Source: Ruegeria sp. HKCCSA071
GTDB taxonomy: Bacteria; Pseudomonadota; Alphaproteobacteria; Rhodobacterales; Rhodobacteraceae
Length of the DNA stretch: 64,000 bases
Assembly (NCBI RefSeq): GCF_017872555.1
Contig: NZ_JAEDOX010000001.1
Span: 496,001-560,000, forward strand
Direction of reading: 5' to 3'
In this document: positions 47,690 to 57,870 of the stretch, in pieces
How the letters are laid out: the number at the start of each line of letters is the position of its first letter
How positions within the stretch are numbered: position 1 is the first letter of the stretch
Notes under the pieces: model-generated
What the model saw: only the letters and a program-made list of their open reading frames with translations
What the model was told of the DNA's origin: nothing
The model's database searches: none
Position numbers and translations under genes: made by a program

Positions 47690-48769
47690 ATGAAACGTGT
47701 TTATCTGGATCATAACGCGACCACGCCGCTGCGACCCGAAGCACGCGAAGCGATGATCACGGCGATGGATGTGGTCGGGAACCCGTCATCTGTTCATGCA
47801 GAAGGGCGTGCCGCAAAAGCGTTGGTTGAATGTGCGCGGGCGCAGGTCGCCGATGCCGTCGGTTGCCGTCCGCAAGAGGTCATATTTACCTCTGGCGCGA
47901 CCGAAGCGGCGCGGGTTCTGCAAAACCGCCCCGAAGGCTGCGACGTATTTGTCGACAGCACCGCCCACGATGCGCTATGGTCGCATTTCGACTTGACCCA
48001 TTGCAGCGAGCATCCCTTTGGCCCTGGGCACATAATGGCGATGGGGCTTGCGAACTCCGAGACTGGAGTCATCACGAAGCCGCCACAGAAAGTCGAGAAC
48101 CAGTGGCCCTATGGCGCGCGGCGCGCTGATTGGCTGTTGCTTGATATTACGCAGGTTGTCGGACGCATTCCGTTTTCTTTTGCCTGGAGCGGCGCAGATA
48201 TGGCGATCCTGTCGGCGCACAAGATTGGCGGGCCAAAAGGTGTTGGCGCTTTGATCCTGCGGCAAGGTATCGATATCGAACCTTTGGCCAGCGGCGGCGG
48301 TCAGGAGTTGGGGCGAAGATCCGGAACTGAAAATGTGGTGGGTATCGCCGGATTTGGCGCGGCTGCCGAAGCTGCTCAGCGCGATCTGGCTGATGGAGTA
48401 TGGGAAAAAGTCAGAGAACTTAGAAATATTCTAGAAAACGCCCTTGAGGCTGGTTCAATATCTACTATTTTTGTCGGGAAAGATCAGGAGCGACTCCCGA
48501 ATACCCTGTGTTTCGCGACGTCCGGCTGGAAAGGCGAAACGCAGGTGATGCAGATGGATTTGTCGGGCTTTGCCATCAGTGCGGGATCCGCCTGTTCCAG
48601 CGGCAAAGTTAAAACCAGTCGGGTTCTGACAGCAATGGGATTTGATGAGACGGTGGCGTCATGCGCAATCCGCGTATCGTTGGGGCCAGAGACGACTGAA
48701 GAAGATGTGCTGCGTTTCGCCGAAACGTGGCTTGAAAAAGAGAAAAAGCATCGCGCGCGGGCTGCGTGA
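47690..48769 (+). CDS. cysteine desulfurase (IscS/NifS type)
   Basis: 359 aa PLP-dependent class V aminotransferase. The PLP Lys is in LSAHKIGGPKGVGALIL, and the active-site Cys is in an ISAGSACSSGKVKTSR loop of the IscS/NifS (class I) kind. It converts cysteine to alanine and passes persulfide sulfur to Fe-S assembly. It follows iscR by 51 bp. A second, class II desulfurase (SufS) is at the end of the same operon. Slightly shorter than E. coli IscS. Confidence 0.92.
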   Translation: MKRVYLDHNATTPLRPEAREAMITAMDVVGNPSSVHAEGRAAKALVECARAQVADAVGCRPQEVIFTSGATEAARVLQNRPEGCDVFVDSTAHDALWSHFDLTHCSEHPFGPGHIMAMGLANSETGVITKPPQKVENQWPYGARRADWLLLDITQVVGRIPFSFAWSGADMAILSAHKIGGPKGVGALILRQGIDIEPLASGGGQELGRRSGTENVVGIAGFGAAAEAAQRDLADGVWEKVRELRNILENALEAGSISTIFVGKDQERLPNTLCFATSGWKGETQVMQMDLSGFAISAGSACSSGKVKTSRVLTAMGFDETVASCAIRVSLGPETTEEDVLRFAETWLEKEKKHRARAA

Positions 48770-48787
48770 TCTGACGGAGGGTAAGTC

Positions 48788-50308
48788 ATGGCCGCTTTGG
48801 ACCAGACCCAGGTAAAAGAAGGTGTCGATCAGGAAACCGTGGACGCGGTTCGCGAGGTCGGCACATACAAATATGGCTGGGACACCGATATCGAGATGGA
48901 ATACGCGCCCAAAGGCGTGAACCCGGATATCGTCCGTCTGATCTCGGGGAAAAACGATGAGCCTGAGTGGATGACCGAATGGCGTCTGGCCGCTTTCGAG
49001 CGTTGGACAAAAATGGAAGAGCCCAAATGGGCCATGGTTCACTATCCTCCAATCGATTTTCAGAACCAGTACTACTATGCCCGCCCCAAATCGATGGAAG
49101 AGAAGCCCAAATCTCTGGATGAGGTTGATCCAAAACTGCTCGCCACTTACGAAAAGCTTGGTATCCCCCTGAAAGAACAGATGATTCTGGCTGGTGTTGA
49201 AGGTGCAGAGGATGCACCTGCCGAAGGCCGCAAGGTAGCGGTTGATGCAGTGTTTGACTCGGTTTCCGTGGGCACGACCTTTCAGGCCGAACTGAAAAAG
49301 GCAGGCGTGATCTTCTGCTCGATCTCTGAGGCGATCAAAGAGCATCCTGAGCTGGTCAAGAAGTACCTGGGAACCGTGGTTCCCGTATCGGACAATTTCT
49401 ATGCAACGTTGAATTCAGCTGTATTCTCGGATGGCTCATTCGTCTACATCCCGCCGGGCGTTCGCTGCCCGATGGAACTAAGCACGTATTTCCGCATCAA
49501 CGCCGAGAACACCGGTCAATTCGAACGCACCCTGATCATTGCTGACAAGGGCTCGTACGTCTCATATCTGGAAGGCTGTACTGCACCCCAGCGTGACACG
49601 GCACAACTGCATGCTGCCGTGGTCGAGATCATCGTCGAAGAAGATGCCGAGGTAAAATACTCGACCGTTCAGAACTGGTTTCCGGGGGATGAAAACGGCA
49701 AGGGCGGTATCTATAACTTCGTGACCAAACGCGCCGACTGCCGGGGTGACCGGTCGAAGGTGATGTGGACGCAGGTGGAAACCGGATCGGCCGTGACATG
49801 GAAATACCCGTCCTGCATCCTGCGCGGCAATGAAAGCCAAGGTGAATTCTATTCGATCGCGATTGCCAACAATTATCAGCAGGCTGATACCGGCACAAAG
49901 ATGATACATCTGGGCAAAAACACCAAGTCGCGCATCGTGTCCAAGGGCATCAGTGCGGGTAAGGCCCAGAACACCTATCGTGGGCTAGTGTCGATGCACC
50001 CGAAAGCCAAGGACAGCAGGAACTACACGCAGTGTGACAGTCTGCTGATCGGTGACAAGTGCGGCGCACATACGGTTCCCTATATCGAGGTCAGGAACAA
50101 CTCGAGCCGCGTTGAGCACGAGGCGACGACGTCAAAAGTGGATGACGATCAACTGTTCTACTGCCGTCAGCGCGGCATGGACGAGGAAGAAGCCGTGGCT
50201 CTGGTGGTCAACGGGTTCTGCAAAGACGTGCTTCAGGCGCTTCCGATGGAGTTTGCGATGGAAGCACAGCAGTTGGTGGCCATCTCACTTGAAGGTTCGG
50301 TTGGGTGA
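48788..50308 (+). CDS. sufB: Fe-S cluster assembly scaffold SufB
   Basis: 506 aa, typical SufB length. It has the beta-helix core segments [55 protein letters not shown] and the C-terminal [20 protein letters not shown], which includes the Cys/Glu region used for cluster assembly. With SufC and SufD it forms the SufBC2D scaffold in the cytosol. It starts 18 bp after the desulfurase gene behind GGAGG. Its stop overlaps a possible start of the small membrane-protein frame that follows. Confidence 0.97.
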   Translation: MAALDQTQVKEGVDQETVDAVREVGTYKYGWDTDIEMEYAPKGVNPDIVRLISGKNDEPEWMTEWRLAAFERWTKMEEPKWAMVHYPPIDFQNQYYYARPKSMEEKPKSLDEVDPKLLATYEKLGIPLKEQMILAGVEGAEDAPAEGRKVAVDAVFDSVSVGTTFQAELKKAGVIFCSISEAIKEHPELVKKYLGTVVPVSDNFYATLNSAVFSDGSFVYIPPGVRCPMELSTYFRINAENTGQFERTLIIADKGSYVSYLEGCTAPQRDTAQLHAAVVEIIVEEDAEVKYSTVQNWFPGDENGKGGIYNFVTKRADCRGDRSKVMWTQVETGSAVTWKYPSCILRGNESQGEFYSIAIANNYQQADTGTKMIHLGKNTKSRIVSKGISAGKAQNTYRGLVSMHPKAKDSRNYTQCDSLLIGDKCGAHTVPYIEVRNNSSRVEHEATTSKVDDDQLFYCRQRGMDEEEAVALVVNGFCKDVLQALPMEFAMEAQQLVAISLEGSVG

Positions 50309-50346
50309 TGACGCGGTCACCCGGAACCCGCATCCGAAAGGATAAT

Positions 50347-50511
50347 GTGCTGACCTGGCTTGGGTACGCATTGCCGGTTCTGGGCGGTCTGCTTGGCGTG
50401 GCCTACGTCAACACCCATTACATGGAATTCATCAACCCGGTTTGGGCAGTAGGTGGCGGGGCGATCCTGGGTTGGATCATCGCCAGACTGATCCGCAGAT
50501 TACTGGGCTAG
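50347..50511 (+). CDS. small membrane protein inside the suf operon
   Basis: 54 aa from the GTG at 50347, chosen for its AAAGGA ribosome-binding site; an ATG at 50308 overlapping the sufB stop would give 67 aa with a basic head. Two hydrophobic helices (WLGYALPVLGGLLGVAYV and INPVWAVGGGAILGWIIARL) and an Arg-rich end (LIRRLLG) make it a small integral membrane protein. It lies between sufB and sufC. No family is recognised; a link between Suf assembly and the membrane is speculation. Confidence 0.65.
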   Translation: MLTWLGYALPVLGGLLGVAYVNTHYMEFINPVWAVGGGAILGWIIARLIRRLLG

Positions 50512-50558
50512 AACAATACGGGGCCAAGGGCCCCTTGCGATACGCAAAAGGACAAAAA

Positions 50559-51314
50559 ATGCTGGAAATCAAAAACCTGCACGTACAGCTTGAAGAAGAA
50601 GACAAACAGATCCTCAAAGGTGTAGACCTGACGGTCGAGGCTGGCAAGGTACACGCGATCATGGGGCCGAACGGGTCGGGCAAATCGACCCTCAGCTATG
50701 TTCTGTCGGGGCGCGACGGGTACGAAGTTACCGAAGGTTCGGCCACTCTGGACGGTCAGGACCTGCTGGAGATGGAACCGGAGGAACGCGCAGCAGCAGG
50801 TGTTTTCCTTGCCTTCCAATACCCGGTTGAAATCCCCGGAGTTGGCAACATGACGTTCCTGCGCACCGCAGTAAACGCGCAGCGCAAGGCCCGTGGAGAA
50901 GAGGAACTGTCTGCCGCAGACTTCCTGAAAGAAGTGCGTGGCAAGGCCAAGACGCTAAAGATCGACGCGGATATGCTTAAGCGCCCGGTCAATGTTGGTT
51001 TTTCGGGCGGTGAGAAAAAGCGTAACGAAATCCTGCAGATGGCTATGCTTGAACCGAAGATGTGCATCATGGACGAAACCGACTCGGGCCTTGATGTGGA
51101 TGCGATGAAGCTGGTCGCCGAAGGTGTGAATGCCCTGCGGGACGAAGGCCGTGGGTTCCTGGTCATCACCCATTACCAGCGCCTGCTGGATCACATCAAA
51201 CCTGACGTCGTGCACATCATGGCCGATGGCCGCATTGTCAAAACCGGAGGCCCGGATCTGGCGCTTGAGGTTGAAAACAACGGTTATGCCGACATTCTGG
51301 CCGAGGTGAACTGA
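50559..51314 (+). CDS. sufC: Fe-S assembly ATPase SufC
   Basis: 251 aa ABC-type ATPase: Walker A MGPNGSGKSTLSYVLSG, SufC-type signature GFSGGEKKRNEILQMAMLEP and Walker B MCIMDETDSGLDVDA, with the family-specific DETDSGLD. The ATG at 50559 is the conserved start (MLEIKNLHVQLEE); longer in-frame versions run into the upstream gene. SufC drives conformational change of SufB-SufD. It overlaps sufD by one base (TGATG). Confidence 0.97.
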   Translation: MLEIKNLHVQLEEEDKQILKGVDLTVEAGKVHAIMGPNGSGKSTLSYVLSGRDGYEVTEGSATLDGQDLLEMEPEERAAAGVFLAFQYPVEIPGVGNMTFLRTAVNAQRKARGEEELSAADFLKEVRGKAKTLKIDADMLKRPVNVGFSGGEKKRNEILQMAMLEPKMCIMDETDSGLDVDAMKLVAEGVNALRDEGRGFLVITHYQRLLDHIKPDVVHIMADGRIVKTGGPDLALEVENNGYADILAEVN

Positions 51315-52594
51315 TGGCTTTGCCGCAAGCGAAACAAACCGCAACCGAGGCGCGTCTGGCTGCGCTGACCATGCCTGACGCGGGCTGCACCCGCGGTGCA
51401 CGCGAAGACGCTCTGGCGCGTGTTCTGGAATCCGGGCTGCCGGGGCGCCGGGATGAGTATTGGAAATACACCCAGCCCGACAGTCTGATTTCTGCCGAGG
51501 CTTTGCCTGCGGCGGTGTTTGTCAATGATGAACCGGTACTTTTCAACGACCTCGACCGTTTGAAAATAGTCTTTGTCGACGGGGTGTTCAGCGCCGAGGA
51601 ATCCGATGAGCTGTCGCTGGACGGTGTCAAGATCGACCGGATTGAAGACATCTGCTGCAAAGACATTCATTGGGCAAAAGACCTGTATGGCGTTCTGGAA
51701 GCGCGTGGCCAGTCCCCGGTTCAACGTCCGTTGGCTGCATTGAACACGGCCTTTGCGTCGGACGGTGTCGCCATTCACGTTACGGGCAAACCCTCTAAAC
51801 CGATCAACCTGATCTATCGTCATGCCTCACCGACATCCGACGCGATCCTGCATCACGTTATTCGTGTGGAAAGCGGGGCCGAGGTGACAATTCTTGAATC
51901 CGGTCCGGCGGCGTCGCGTTTCAACAAATGCATGGAGATTGAAATCGCCGACAAGGGGACGCTGCATCATGTGCGGGCACAAGGCAGGGACCATGAACGT
52001 CGCGCCGCGACCCATATGTTCACGCGTTTGGGGGCAGAGTCGGTCTACAAGTCCTTCACCTTGACAGCGAATGGGGTGCTGACCCGTAACGAACAGGTCG
52101 TTGAACTGACCGGCGACAATGCTGTGGCGCATGTGGCCGGGGCCTGTGTTGGGGATGGTGATTTCCACCATGATGACACGGTGTTCATCACCCATGACGC
52201 GGTGAATTGCGAAAGCCGTCAGGTCTTTAAGAAAGTGCTGCGCAACGGTGCGACCGGAGTGTTTCAGGGCAAGATCCTTGTAAAGGAAGGTGCCCAGAAA
52301 ACCGATGGGTACCAGATCAGCCAATCGCTGCTTTTGGATGATGATAGCCAGTTCCTCGCCAAACCCGAACTTGAGATCTACGCCGATGATGTGGCGTGTT
52401 CCCACGGCTCAACCTCGGGCGCGATTGACGAAACGGCGCTGTTCTATCTTCGGTCACGGGGTGTTCCGGTCAAGGACGCGACCAACATGTTGACGCTGGC
52501 ATTCCTGGCAGAAGCAGTGGACGAGATCGAAGACAACGCTTTGGCAGATGAAATCGTAAGCCGTCTGGAAGGGTGGCTGGCGCGCCGAAGCTGA
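51314..52594 (+). CDS. sufD: Fe-S assembly protein SufD
   Basis: 426 aa. The N-terminal helical domain is followed by a beta-helix like that of SufB, with the C-terminal block DDVACSHGSTSGAIDETALFY, RSRGVPVKDATNML and LTLAFLAEAVDEIED characteristic of SufD, including the conserved His in CSHGS. It pairs with SufB in the SufBC2D complex. It starts on the last base of sufC and ends on the first base of the following YIP1 gene, so translation is coupled along the operon. Confidence 0.96.
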   Translation: MALPQAKQTATEARLAALTMPDAGCTRGAREDALARVLESGLPGRRDEYWKYTQPDSLISAEALPAAVFVNDEPVLFNDLDRLKIVFVDGVFSAEESDELSLDGVKIDRIEDICCKDIHWAKDLYGVLEARGQSPVQRPLAALNTAFASDGVAIHVTGKPSKPINLIYRHASPTSDAILHHVIRVESGAEVTILESGPAASRFNKCMEIEIADKGTLHHVRAQGRDHERRAATHMFTRLGAESVYKSFTLTANGVLTRNEQVVELTGDNAVAHVAGACVGDGDFHHDDTVFITHDAVNCESRQVFKKVLRNGATGVFQGKILVKEGAQKTDGYQISQSLLLDDDSQFLAKPELEIYADDVACSHGSTSGAIDETALFYLRSRGVPVKDATNMLTLAFLAEAVDEIEDNALADEIVSRLEGWLARRS

Positions 52595-53079
52595 TGGCCC
52601 TTTCGTCGGATATCCTGGCAACATACCGGGGGCCGGGGCGCGTGGTGCGCAGGCTTCTGGATATGGGGCAACGAGAAGACCGGGCGCTGATCTTTGTCAT
52701 GGCGTTTTGTGTGGTGGCATTCATCGCCCAGATGCCTGGCCTTGCGCGCAAAGCGCATCTGGAAGGCGTTGAACTGAACATGCTATTGGGTGGTGCTCTG
52801 CTTGGATCAGTGTTCATTCTGCCCTTGGTCTTTTACACGCTGGCACTGGTGACTCATTGGGCGGCGCGCCTGTTTGGCGGGCAGGGAAGCGCTTTTGGTG
52901 CGCGTCTGGCGCTGTTCTGGGCGCTGTTGTCCTCTGCACCGCTGGTTCTGCTGAACGGCCTTGTCGCCGGGTTTATCGGACCAGGGCCTACATTGACGTT
53001 TGTGGGTTTCGTCTGGGTTGCTGTTTTTGTTTGGTTCTGGGTATCCGGTCTCAGACAAGTGCAAAGGTCCGTCGCATGA
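52594..53079 (+). CDS. YIP1-family membrane protein, first copy
   Basis: 161 aa from the ATG overlapping the sufD stop. Four to five hydrophobic segments (about 34-52, 65-90, 105-130, 135-155) in the Yip1-domain arrangement, after a soluble N-terminus (LSSDILATYRGPGRVVRRLL) typical of bacterial YIP1 proteins. Function is unknown. It is the first of two neighbouring YIP1-type genes in the suf operon and overlaps the second by 4 bp (ATGA). Confidence 0.8.
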   Translation: MALSSDILATYRGPGRVVRRLLDMGQREDRALIFVMAFCVVAFIAQMPGLARKAHLEGVELNMLLGGALLGSVFILPLVFYTLALVTHWAARLFGGQGSAFGARLALFWALLSSAPLVLLNGLVAGFIGPGPTLTFVGFVWVAVFVWFWVSGLRQVQRSVA

Positions 53080-53642
53080 ATTCGAGTTTCCTGGGAAATC
53101 TGGCGGTCTTGACGATCAAGAACCCGGCCGAAGCGGCGCGACGGCTGATGGCGCTCAAGCTGAGGCGAGAAGTGCTTTGGCTGGCATTTGCGCTGGCGGT
53201 CGTTTTGAACTGCGCTGTCCAATTGGGAATAGATTTGTCGATAACAATGGCGGCGGGTCAACCCTCTCCGGCGCTCGAGAGTATTCCCATCGTTTTGGTG
53301 CGCTCGGCCGGGGCCATGATGCTGAGCATCGTCGCATTCCTGCTGGTCGGGCGATTGCTGGGAGGTCTGGCGAGGTTCGATGATCTGATGGTTTTGACGA
53401 TCTGGCTGCAGTTCCTGCAAATAGCCGCGTTGGTGGTGACGCTGGTCTTGAGTCTGACCCTACCATTCCTGATGATGATGACATTGTTGGCGACAGCAAT
53501 CCTGAGCCTTTACGTCACGCTTCATTTTCTGAATGAAGCGCATCAGTTCGGGTCTCTCTGGAAATCCTTTGCGGTAATTGTGTTGTCAGCTTTTGTCGCC
53601 ATCCCTTTCGTTCTGTTTCTAAGCCCAACCGGGCCCGTCTAG
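53076..53642 (+). CDS. YIP1-family membrane protein, second copy
   Basis: 188 aa from the ATG at 53076. The start LAVLTIKNPAEAARRLMALK is the typical YIP1 opening, and about five transmembrane helices follow (for example LVLSLTLPFLMMMTLLATAI). Together with the preceding gene it forms a pair of probably diverged paralogues that may make a heteromeric membrane complex. It lies 13 bp before sufS. The earlier in-frame starts lie in the first YIP1 gene and are not used. Confidence 0.8.
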   Translation: MNSSFLGNLAVLTIKNPAEAARRLMALKLRREVLWLAFALAVVLNCAVQLGIDLSITMAAGQPSPALESIPIVLVRSAGAMMLSIVAFLLVGRLLGGLARFDDLMVLTIWLQFLQIAALVVTLVLSLTLPFLMMMTLLATAILSLYVTLHFLNEAHQFGSLWKSFAVIVLSAFVAIPFVLFLSPTGPV

Positions 53643-53655
53643 GAATACCACTCTT

Positions 53656-54876
53656 ATGTATGATGTGCAGAAAATTCGCTCTGACTTTCCGATCCTGTCG
53701 CGTCAGGTGAATGGCAAGCCCTTGACGTATCTCGACAATGGTGCTTCGGCTCAGAAGCCTCAGGTGGTCATTGACGCGGTGACGCGGGCATATGCCGAGG
53801 AGTATTCGAATGTCCATCGTGGCCTGCATTTCCTGTCCAACCTTGCGACAGAGAAATACGAGGCCGTTCGTGGAACGATCGCACGTTTTCTGGGGGCATC
53901 GAACGAGAATGAGATCGTCCTGAACTCTGGTACCACAGAAGGAATAAACCTGATCGCCTATGGCTGGGCTATGCCGCGACTTGAAGCGGGGGATGAGGTC
54001 GTTCTGAGTGTGATGGAGCATCATGCAAACATCGTGCCCTGGCATTTCCTGCGCGAACGACAGGGTGTCGTGCTGAAATGGGTCGATGTCGACGCAGAGG
54101 GCGGGTTGGACCCGCAGGCGGTAATCGATGCAATCGGACCGAAAACCAAGCTGGTTGCTGTGACACACTGCTCGAACGTGCTGGGCACGGTTGTGGATGT
54201 GAAGACCATAACTGATGGTGCCCACGCCAAGGGCGTCCCGGTTCTGGTTGATGGCAGTCAGGGTGCCGTTCACATGCCGGTAAATGTCGAAGAGATCGGG
54301 TGCGATTTCTACGCGATCACTGGCCACAAGCTTTATGGTCCGTCAGGGTCGGGTGCGATTTTCATCAAATCCGACCGCATGGCCGAAATGCGCCCCTTTA
54401 TCGGTGGCGGCGACATGATCAAAGAGGTCAGTAAGGATCAGGTCATCTATAATGACCCGCCAATGAAGTTCGAGGCCGGCACGCCGGGGATCGTTCAGAC
54501 CATCGGCCTTGGCGTAGCGCTGGAGTATATGATGGACCTGGGGATGGAAAACATCGCTGCCCATGAATCCTGCTTGCGCGATTACGCGATGCAACGTCTG
54601 ACAGGGCTGAACTGGTTGCAGGTTCAGGGCGCTCGCCCGGACAAGGCCGCGATTTTCAGCTTTACGCTGGACGGTGCTGGCCATGCACACGACGTCTCAA
54701 CCATTCTCGACAAGAAGGGTGTTGCGGTTCGTGCCGGTCACCACTGTGCCGGGCCACTGATGGACCACCTGGGGGTGACGGCAACGTGCCGCGCCAGCTT
54801 TGGTCTCTATAACACTACCGATGAAGTTGATACGCTGATCGAAGCGCTTGAATTGGCGCATGATCTGTTTGCCTGA
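53656..54876 (+). CDS. sufS: cysteine desulfurase SufS
   Basis: 406 aa class II desulfurase. PLP Lys in ITGHKLYGPSGSGAIFIK, active-site Cys in RAGHHCAGPLMDHLG, and the CsdB/SufS start IRSDFPILSRQVNGKPLTYL. It supplies persulfide to SufBCD, normally through SufE or SufU; neither is in the window. It is the last gene of the suf operon visible here. The following 80 bp to tRNA-Arg has no obvious terminator. Confidence 0.96.
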   Translation: MYDVQKIRSDFPILSRQVNGKPLTYLDNGASAQKPQVVIDAVTRAYAEEYSNVHRGLHFLSNLATEKYEAVRGTIARFLGASNENEIVLNSGTTEGINLIAYGWAMPRLEAGDEVVLSVMEHHANIVPWHFLRERQGVVLKWVDVDAEGGLDPQAVIDAIGPKTKLVAVTHCSNVLGTVVDVKTITDGAHAKGVPVLVDGSQGAVHMPVNVEEIGCDFYAITGHKLYGPSGSGAIFIKSDRMAEMRPFIGGGDMIKEVSKDQVIYNDPPMKFEAGTPGIVQTIGLGVALEYMMDLGMENIAAHESCLRDYAMQRLTGLNWLQVQGARPDKAAIFSFTLDGAGHAHDVSTILDKKGVAVRAGHHCAGPLMDHLGVTATCRASFGLYNTTDEVDTLIEALELAHDLFA

Positions 54877-54952
54877 TTTTGGCTTGATTGGGGTGCGGCA
54901 ATCGCGATTTGCAGTTGCACCCGGATTGGAACAAGGTTAGCTAACGGCCAAG

Positions 54953-55029
<77 letters not shown>

Positions 55030-55305
55030 CCCAATATTCAAAGTTGGATCGAAGTCGGGAGCCCAGAACGGTAGGCTTGTGAATTAGCTCGCTTTGCGCT
55101 TTGATCGTGCAGTCATCACAACGGCCCGCAAGCTAATAACCATAGCTGAGTTGTAGTGCTTGAGAGAGGGATACCCTGCCAGGTACCGAGAAATTCAAAT
55201 TAGCAGACTTGGCGACTCTGCCGCCAATCGCCACGAAAACGATAAAACCGACCGGAATATATAGTCAGCTAAAGTTCTGAACAAACCGGGAGGAGTGTCC
55301 AGGTG
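55030..55305. other. 276-bp region without a recognised feature
   Basis: Between tRNA-Arg and the YcbK-like gene. I see no credible frame, hairpin terminator or integrase-related repeat; it may hold the 3' trailer of the tRNA. Confidence 0.6.
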
Positions 55306-55875
55306 TTACCCGCGCCAGGTGCGAACCACGCCGCAATCCATGTGTACGAAGTTCGATCCGTAATATTGACCAACACCACCTGCACGGCACGACATCGCCG
55401 CCTTGGCCATCTGCGAAACCGAGCGGGAGGCAAGGCGCAAATCAGCTGCTTGCCCTTCCATGTGAAGCGAATTGCGCGCCACACGGCGGGACCGGGAGCG
55501 GAGCATTGCATTGGTCTGAGGAGAGCGGTAGCCAGACAACAGCATATAGGGTTCGTTGACATCCAGCAGGCTGTGTGATGCCGCCATGATATCAATAGTG
55601 CGTAAATCGATTGATTTTACCTGATCTGTGCGCCAATCACGCATGAAGTTGTTCACTTCTTTGACAGCGTCCTTGATATACTTACCATCAACCCAATAAA
55701 TCATATCCAACCGTTCGCCTGTGCGACCGGAATACATACGGATGCGACGGATGTCACCGCCACCGCGTAAAAAGCCCGCTGCGTTGGAGTAGGTTGGTGC
55801 TGCTGCGATTGCCGTTGCTGCAAACGCACCCAATAGGGCACGTCGGGTCAAGCCCGAGGAACTGCTCTCTGTCAT
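55306..55875 (-). CDS. YcbK/DUF882 family peptidoglycan hydrolase-like protein (M15 fold), Tat-exported
   Basis: 189 aa from the ATG at 55875 (an upstream GTG at 55908 is less likely). Twin-arginine signal peptide GLTRRALLGAFAATAIAAAP; the mature part has the DUF882/peptidase M15 pattern with zinc-site residues in RNSLHMEGQAADLRL (His, Asp) and SNFVHMDCG (His) and the LLSGYRSPQTNAML motif. Proteins of this class are thought to act on peptidoglycan peptides in the periplasm. The neighbour across the 350-bp divergent gap is a YcbB-type L,D-transpeptidase, the same pairing as ycbB-ycbK in E. coli. Confidence 0.9.
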   Translation of the reverse strand: MTESSSSGLTRRALLGAFAATAIAAAPTYSNAAGFLRGGGDIRRIRMYSGRTGERLDMIYWVDGKYIKDAVKEVNNFMRDWRTDQVKSIDLRTIDIMAASHSLLDVNEPYMLLSGYRSPQTNAMLRSRSRRVARNSLHMEGQAADLRLASRSVSQMAKAAMSCRAGGVGQYYGSNFVHMDCGVVRTWRG

Positions 55876-56228
55876 TTTGGTTTCGTCCCGTACTGTTCCT
55901 GCCTGCACACGATGTTACGTGCACTGTCTTAATTATTCCCATCCCAGATGCGGAATTTATGGCACAATCGGAATCGAGGGCCAAGAAGTGTTTCATTTTC
56001 ACCTTTTCAAGGGGGAGTTTTCGGCAGTTTTTTGCGCATTTGTCACAGAGCATTACAAATATTTCGCAGTTGTGGGCTTTGGGCCGCGTAGCCGATGCAA
56101 ACGCGCATCAGGCCGACGAAGATGCGATTTGGTAAGGATATCGTGAGTGGACAAGCGTTCTGGCAAGACTGCATAGTTATTCGGCGTATAAATCACCAGT
56201 TCAAACTATTGAATTCCAAGGCTATCCT
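55876..56228. other. 353-bp divergent promoter region of the ycbK- and ycbB-like genes
   Basis: AT-richer than its surroundings. The start of the YcbB gene has a weak ribosome-binding site (CCAAGG). I see no palindromic operator, and small frames here have no codon bias. Confidence 0.55.
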
Positions 56229-57836
56229 ATGCTTTCTGTTCTCCGAACCAGTACCAGTATCCTGTTTGCTGCGTATTTCGTGGCCACCGCGTCTGTCGCC
56301 AATACGACGTCCGAAGCAGCGCCAGGAACTGCGTTTCAGATGGCCATCGCTGAACATACTCTGCAGGCACCGCAACTGGTTGAGTTCTACCGGGCAAACG
56401 GGTTCTCACCGCTATGGGTCGGCGATACGCCTGAACACGCTCAACGCCGGGCGACGTTGATCAAGGCGCTTAAGGATGGGCATCTGCACGGTCTGCCACA
56501 GGCCGAGCCGATTATCGCCGCCGTGATGGAGAAGATGGAAAAGGCCCGTTCGGTGCGTGATCTCGGAACAGTTGAAGCCGAACTGAGCCGTATCTTTGTC
56601 GAATATGCCGACGCGCTTTATGCGGGCGTAATCCGGCCCGGCAGCGTGGATGATGGGCTGGTTCGGTCCGTAGAACGACGCAGCCCTGTAGAGCATTTGC
56701 AAGGAATAAGCACCCAGGGCGCGGCCTACTTTACAGCCCTAGCGCCGCAATCACATCAATACCGTGCGTTGATGAAGCAGAAGCTGTCCTTGGAAAAGCT
56801 GGTGTTTCAGGGGGGATGGGGGCCAACAGTTCCCGAAAGCAAACTGGAATACGGCGACACGGGACCAAATGTTATCAAGCTGCGCGATCGCCTAGTGGTA
56901 ATGGGTTACATGAAACCTTCCGCCAGCCCGACTTTCGATAACGCATTGCTTGAGGGCGTTCGTGCCTTTCAAACCGCGCATGGGCTTGAACCCGATGGTG
57001 TGGCGGGTAAAGGGACGATTGCCGAGATGAACCGTCCAGCGACAGACCGGTTGAAAGCCGTTTACGTGGCGTTGGAACGTGAGCGGTGGCTGCCTCGGGA
57101 ACGTGGCACGCGTCAAATTCTTGTGAACCAAGCCGATTTCACGGCGAAGATCGTGGATGACGGGCAAGTCACCTTTGAAACCCGTGCGGTTATCGGTAAA
57201 AATGTGCATGATCGCAGGAGTCCGGAGTTTTCGGATGAGATGGAGCATATGGTAATCAACCCCAGCTGGTATGTTCCCCGCTCGATTATAACCAAGGAAT
57301 ACCTGCCGAAACTGCAATCAAACCCAAATGCTGTTGGCCATATCCAGATAACAGATAGAAGCGGCAGGCAGGTCAATCGGGGTGCGGTAGACTTTACCCA
57401 GTTCACGACCAGCAATTTTCCCTTCGCGATGCGCCAACCGCCCAGCAAAAGCAATGCGTTGGGTCTGGTGAAGTTCATGTTCCCCAATAAGCACAACATC
57501 TATCTGCATGATACTCCACAGAAAAACCTGTTCTCGCGCGAAGTTCGGGCCTTTTCACATGGGTGTATCCGCTTGGCCCAGCCCTTTGAATTTGCTTACG
57601 CGCTTCTGGCCAAACAGGAGGAAGATCCAAAGGCATTCTTCCATCGCGTTCTGAACACCGGAAAAGAGACCAAAGTCAATTTGGAACAGAAAGTTCCGGT
57701 GCATCTGATTTATCGAACGGCCTATGTCGGGCCCAAAGGCGAAGTACAGTACCGCCGAGATGTTTATGGACGGGACGGCAAGATTTGGGATGCGCTTCAA
57801 AAAGCAGGGGTGGCCCTGCCGGACGTTCAGGGGTAA
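56229..57836 (+). CDS. L,D-transpeptidase (YcbB/LdtD type)
   Basis: 535 aa. Signal peptide (VLRTSTSILFAAYFVATASV), a scaffold domain, a peptidoglycan-binding PG_binding_1 domain (YGDTGPNVIKLRDRLVVMGY to FQTAHGLEPDGVAGKGTI, about residues 207-265) and the YkuD catalytic domain with the nucleophile in RAFSHGCIRLAQP (about 443) plus MVINPSWYVPRSI. It forms 3-3 cross-links in periplasmic murein or attaches lipoproteins. An extended YcbB capping loop lies between the PG-binding and catalytic motifs. It is upstream of lpxD with a 34-bp gap. Confidence 0.93.
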   Translation: MLSVLRTSTSILFAAYFVATASVANTTSEAAPGTAFQMAIAEHTLQAPQLVEFYRANGFSPLWVGDTPEHAQRRATLIKALKDGHLHGLPQAEPIIAAVMEKMEKARSVRDLGTVEAELSRIFVEYADALYAGVIRPGSVDDGLVRSVERRSPVEHLQGISTQGAAYFTALAPQSHQYRALMKQKLSLEKLVFQGGWGPTVPESKLEYGDTGPNVIKLRDRLVVMGYMKPSASPTFDNALLEGVRAFQTAHGLEPDGVAGKGTIAEMNRPATDRLKAVYVALERERWLPRERGTRQILVNQADFTAKIVDDGQVTFETRAVIGKNVHDRRSPEFSDEMEHMVINPSWYVPRSIITKEYLPKLQSNPNAVGHIQITDRSGRQVNRGAVDFTQFTTSNFPFAMRQPPSKSNALGLVKFMFPNKHNIYLHDTPQKNLFSREVRAFSHGCIRLAQPFEFAYALLAKQEEDPKAFFHRVLNTGKETKVNLEQKVPVHLIYRTAYVGPKGEVQYRRDVYGRDGKIWDALQKAGVALPDVQG

Positions 57837-57870
57837 GCACAGGGCAAATCCTGCCAAAAGGAAGCCCGCC

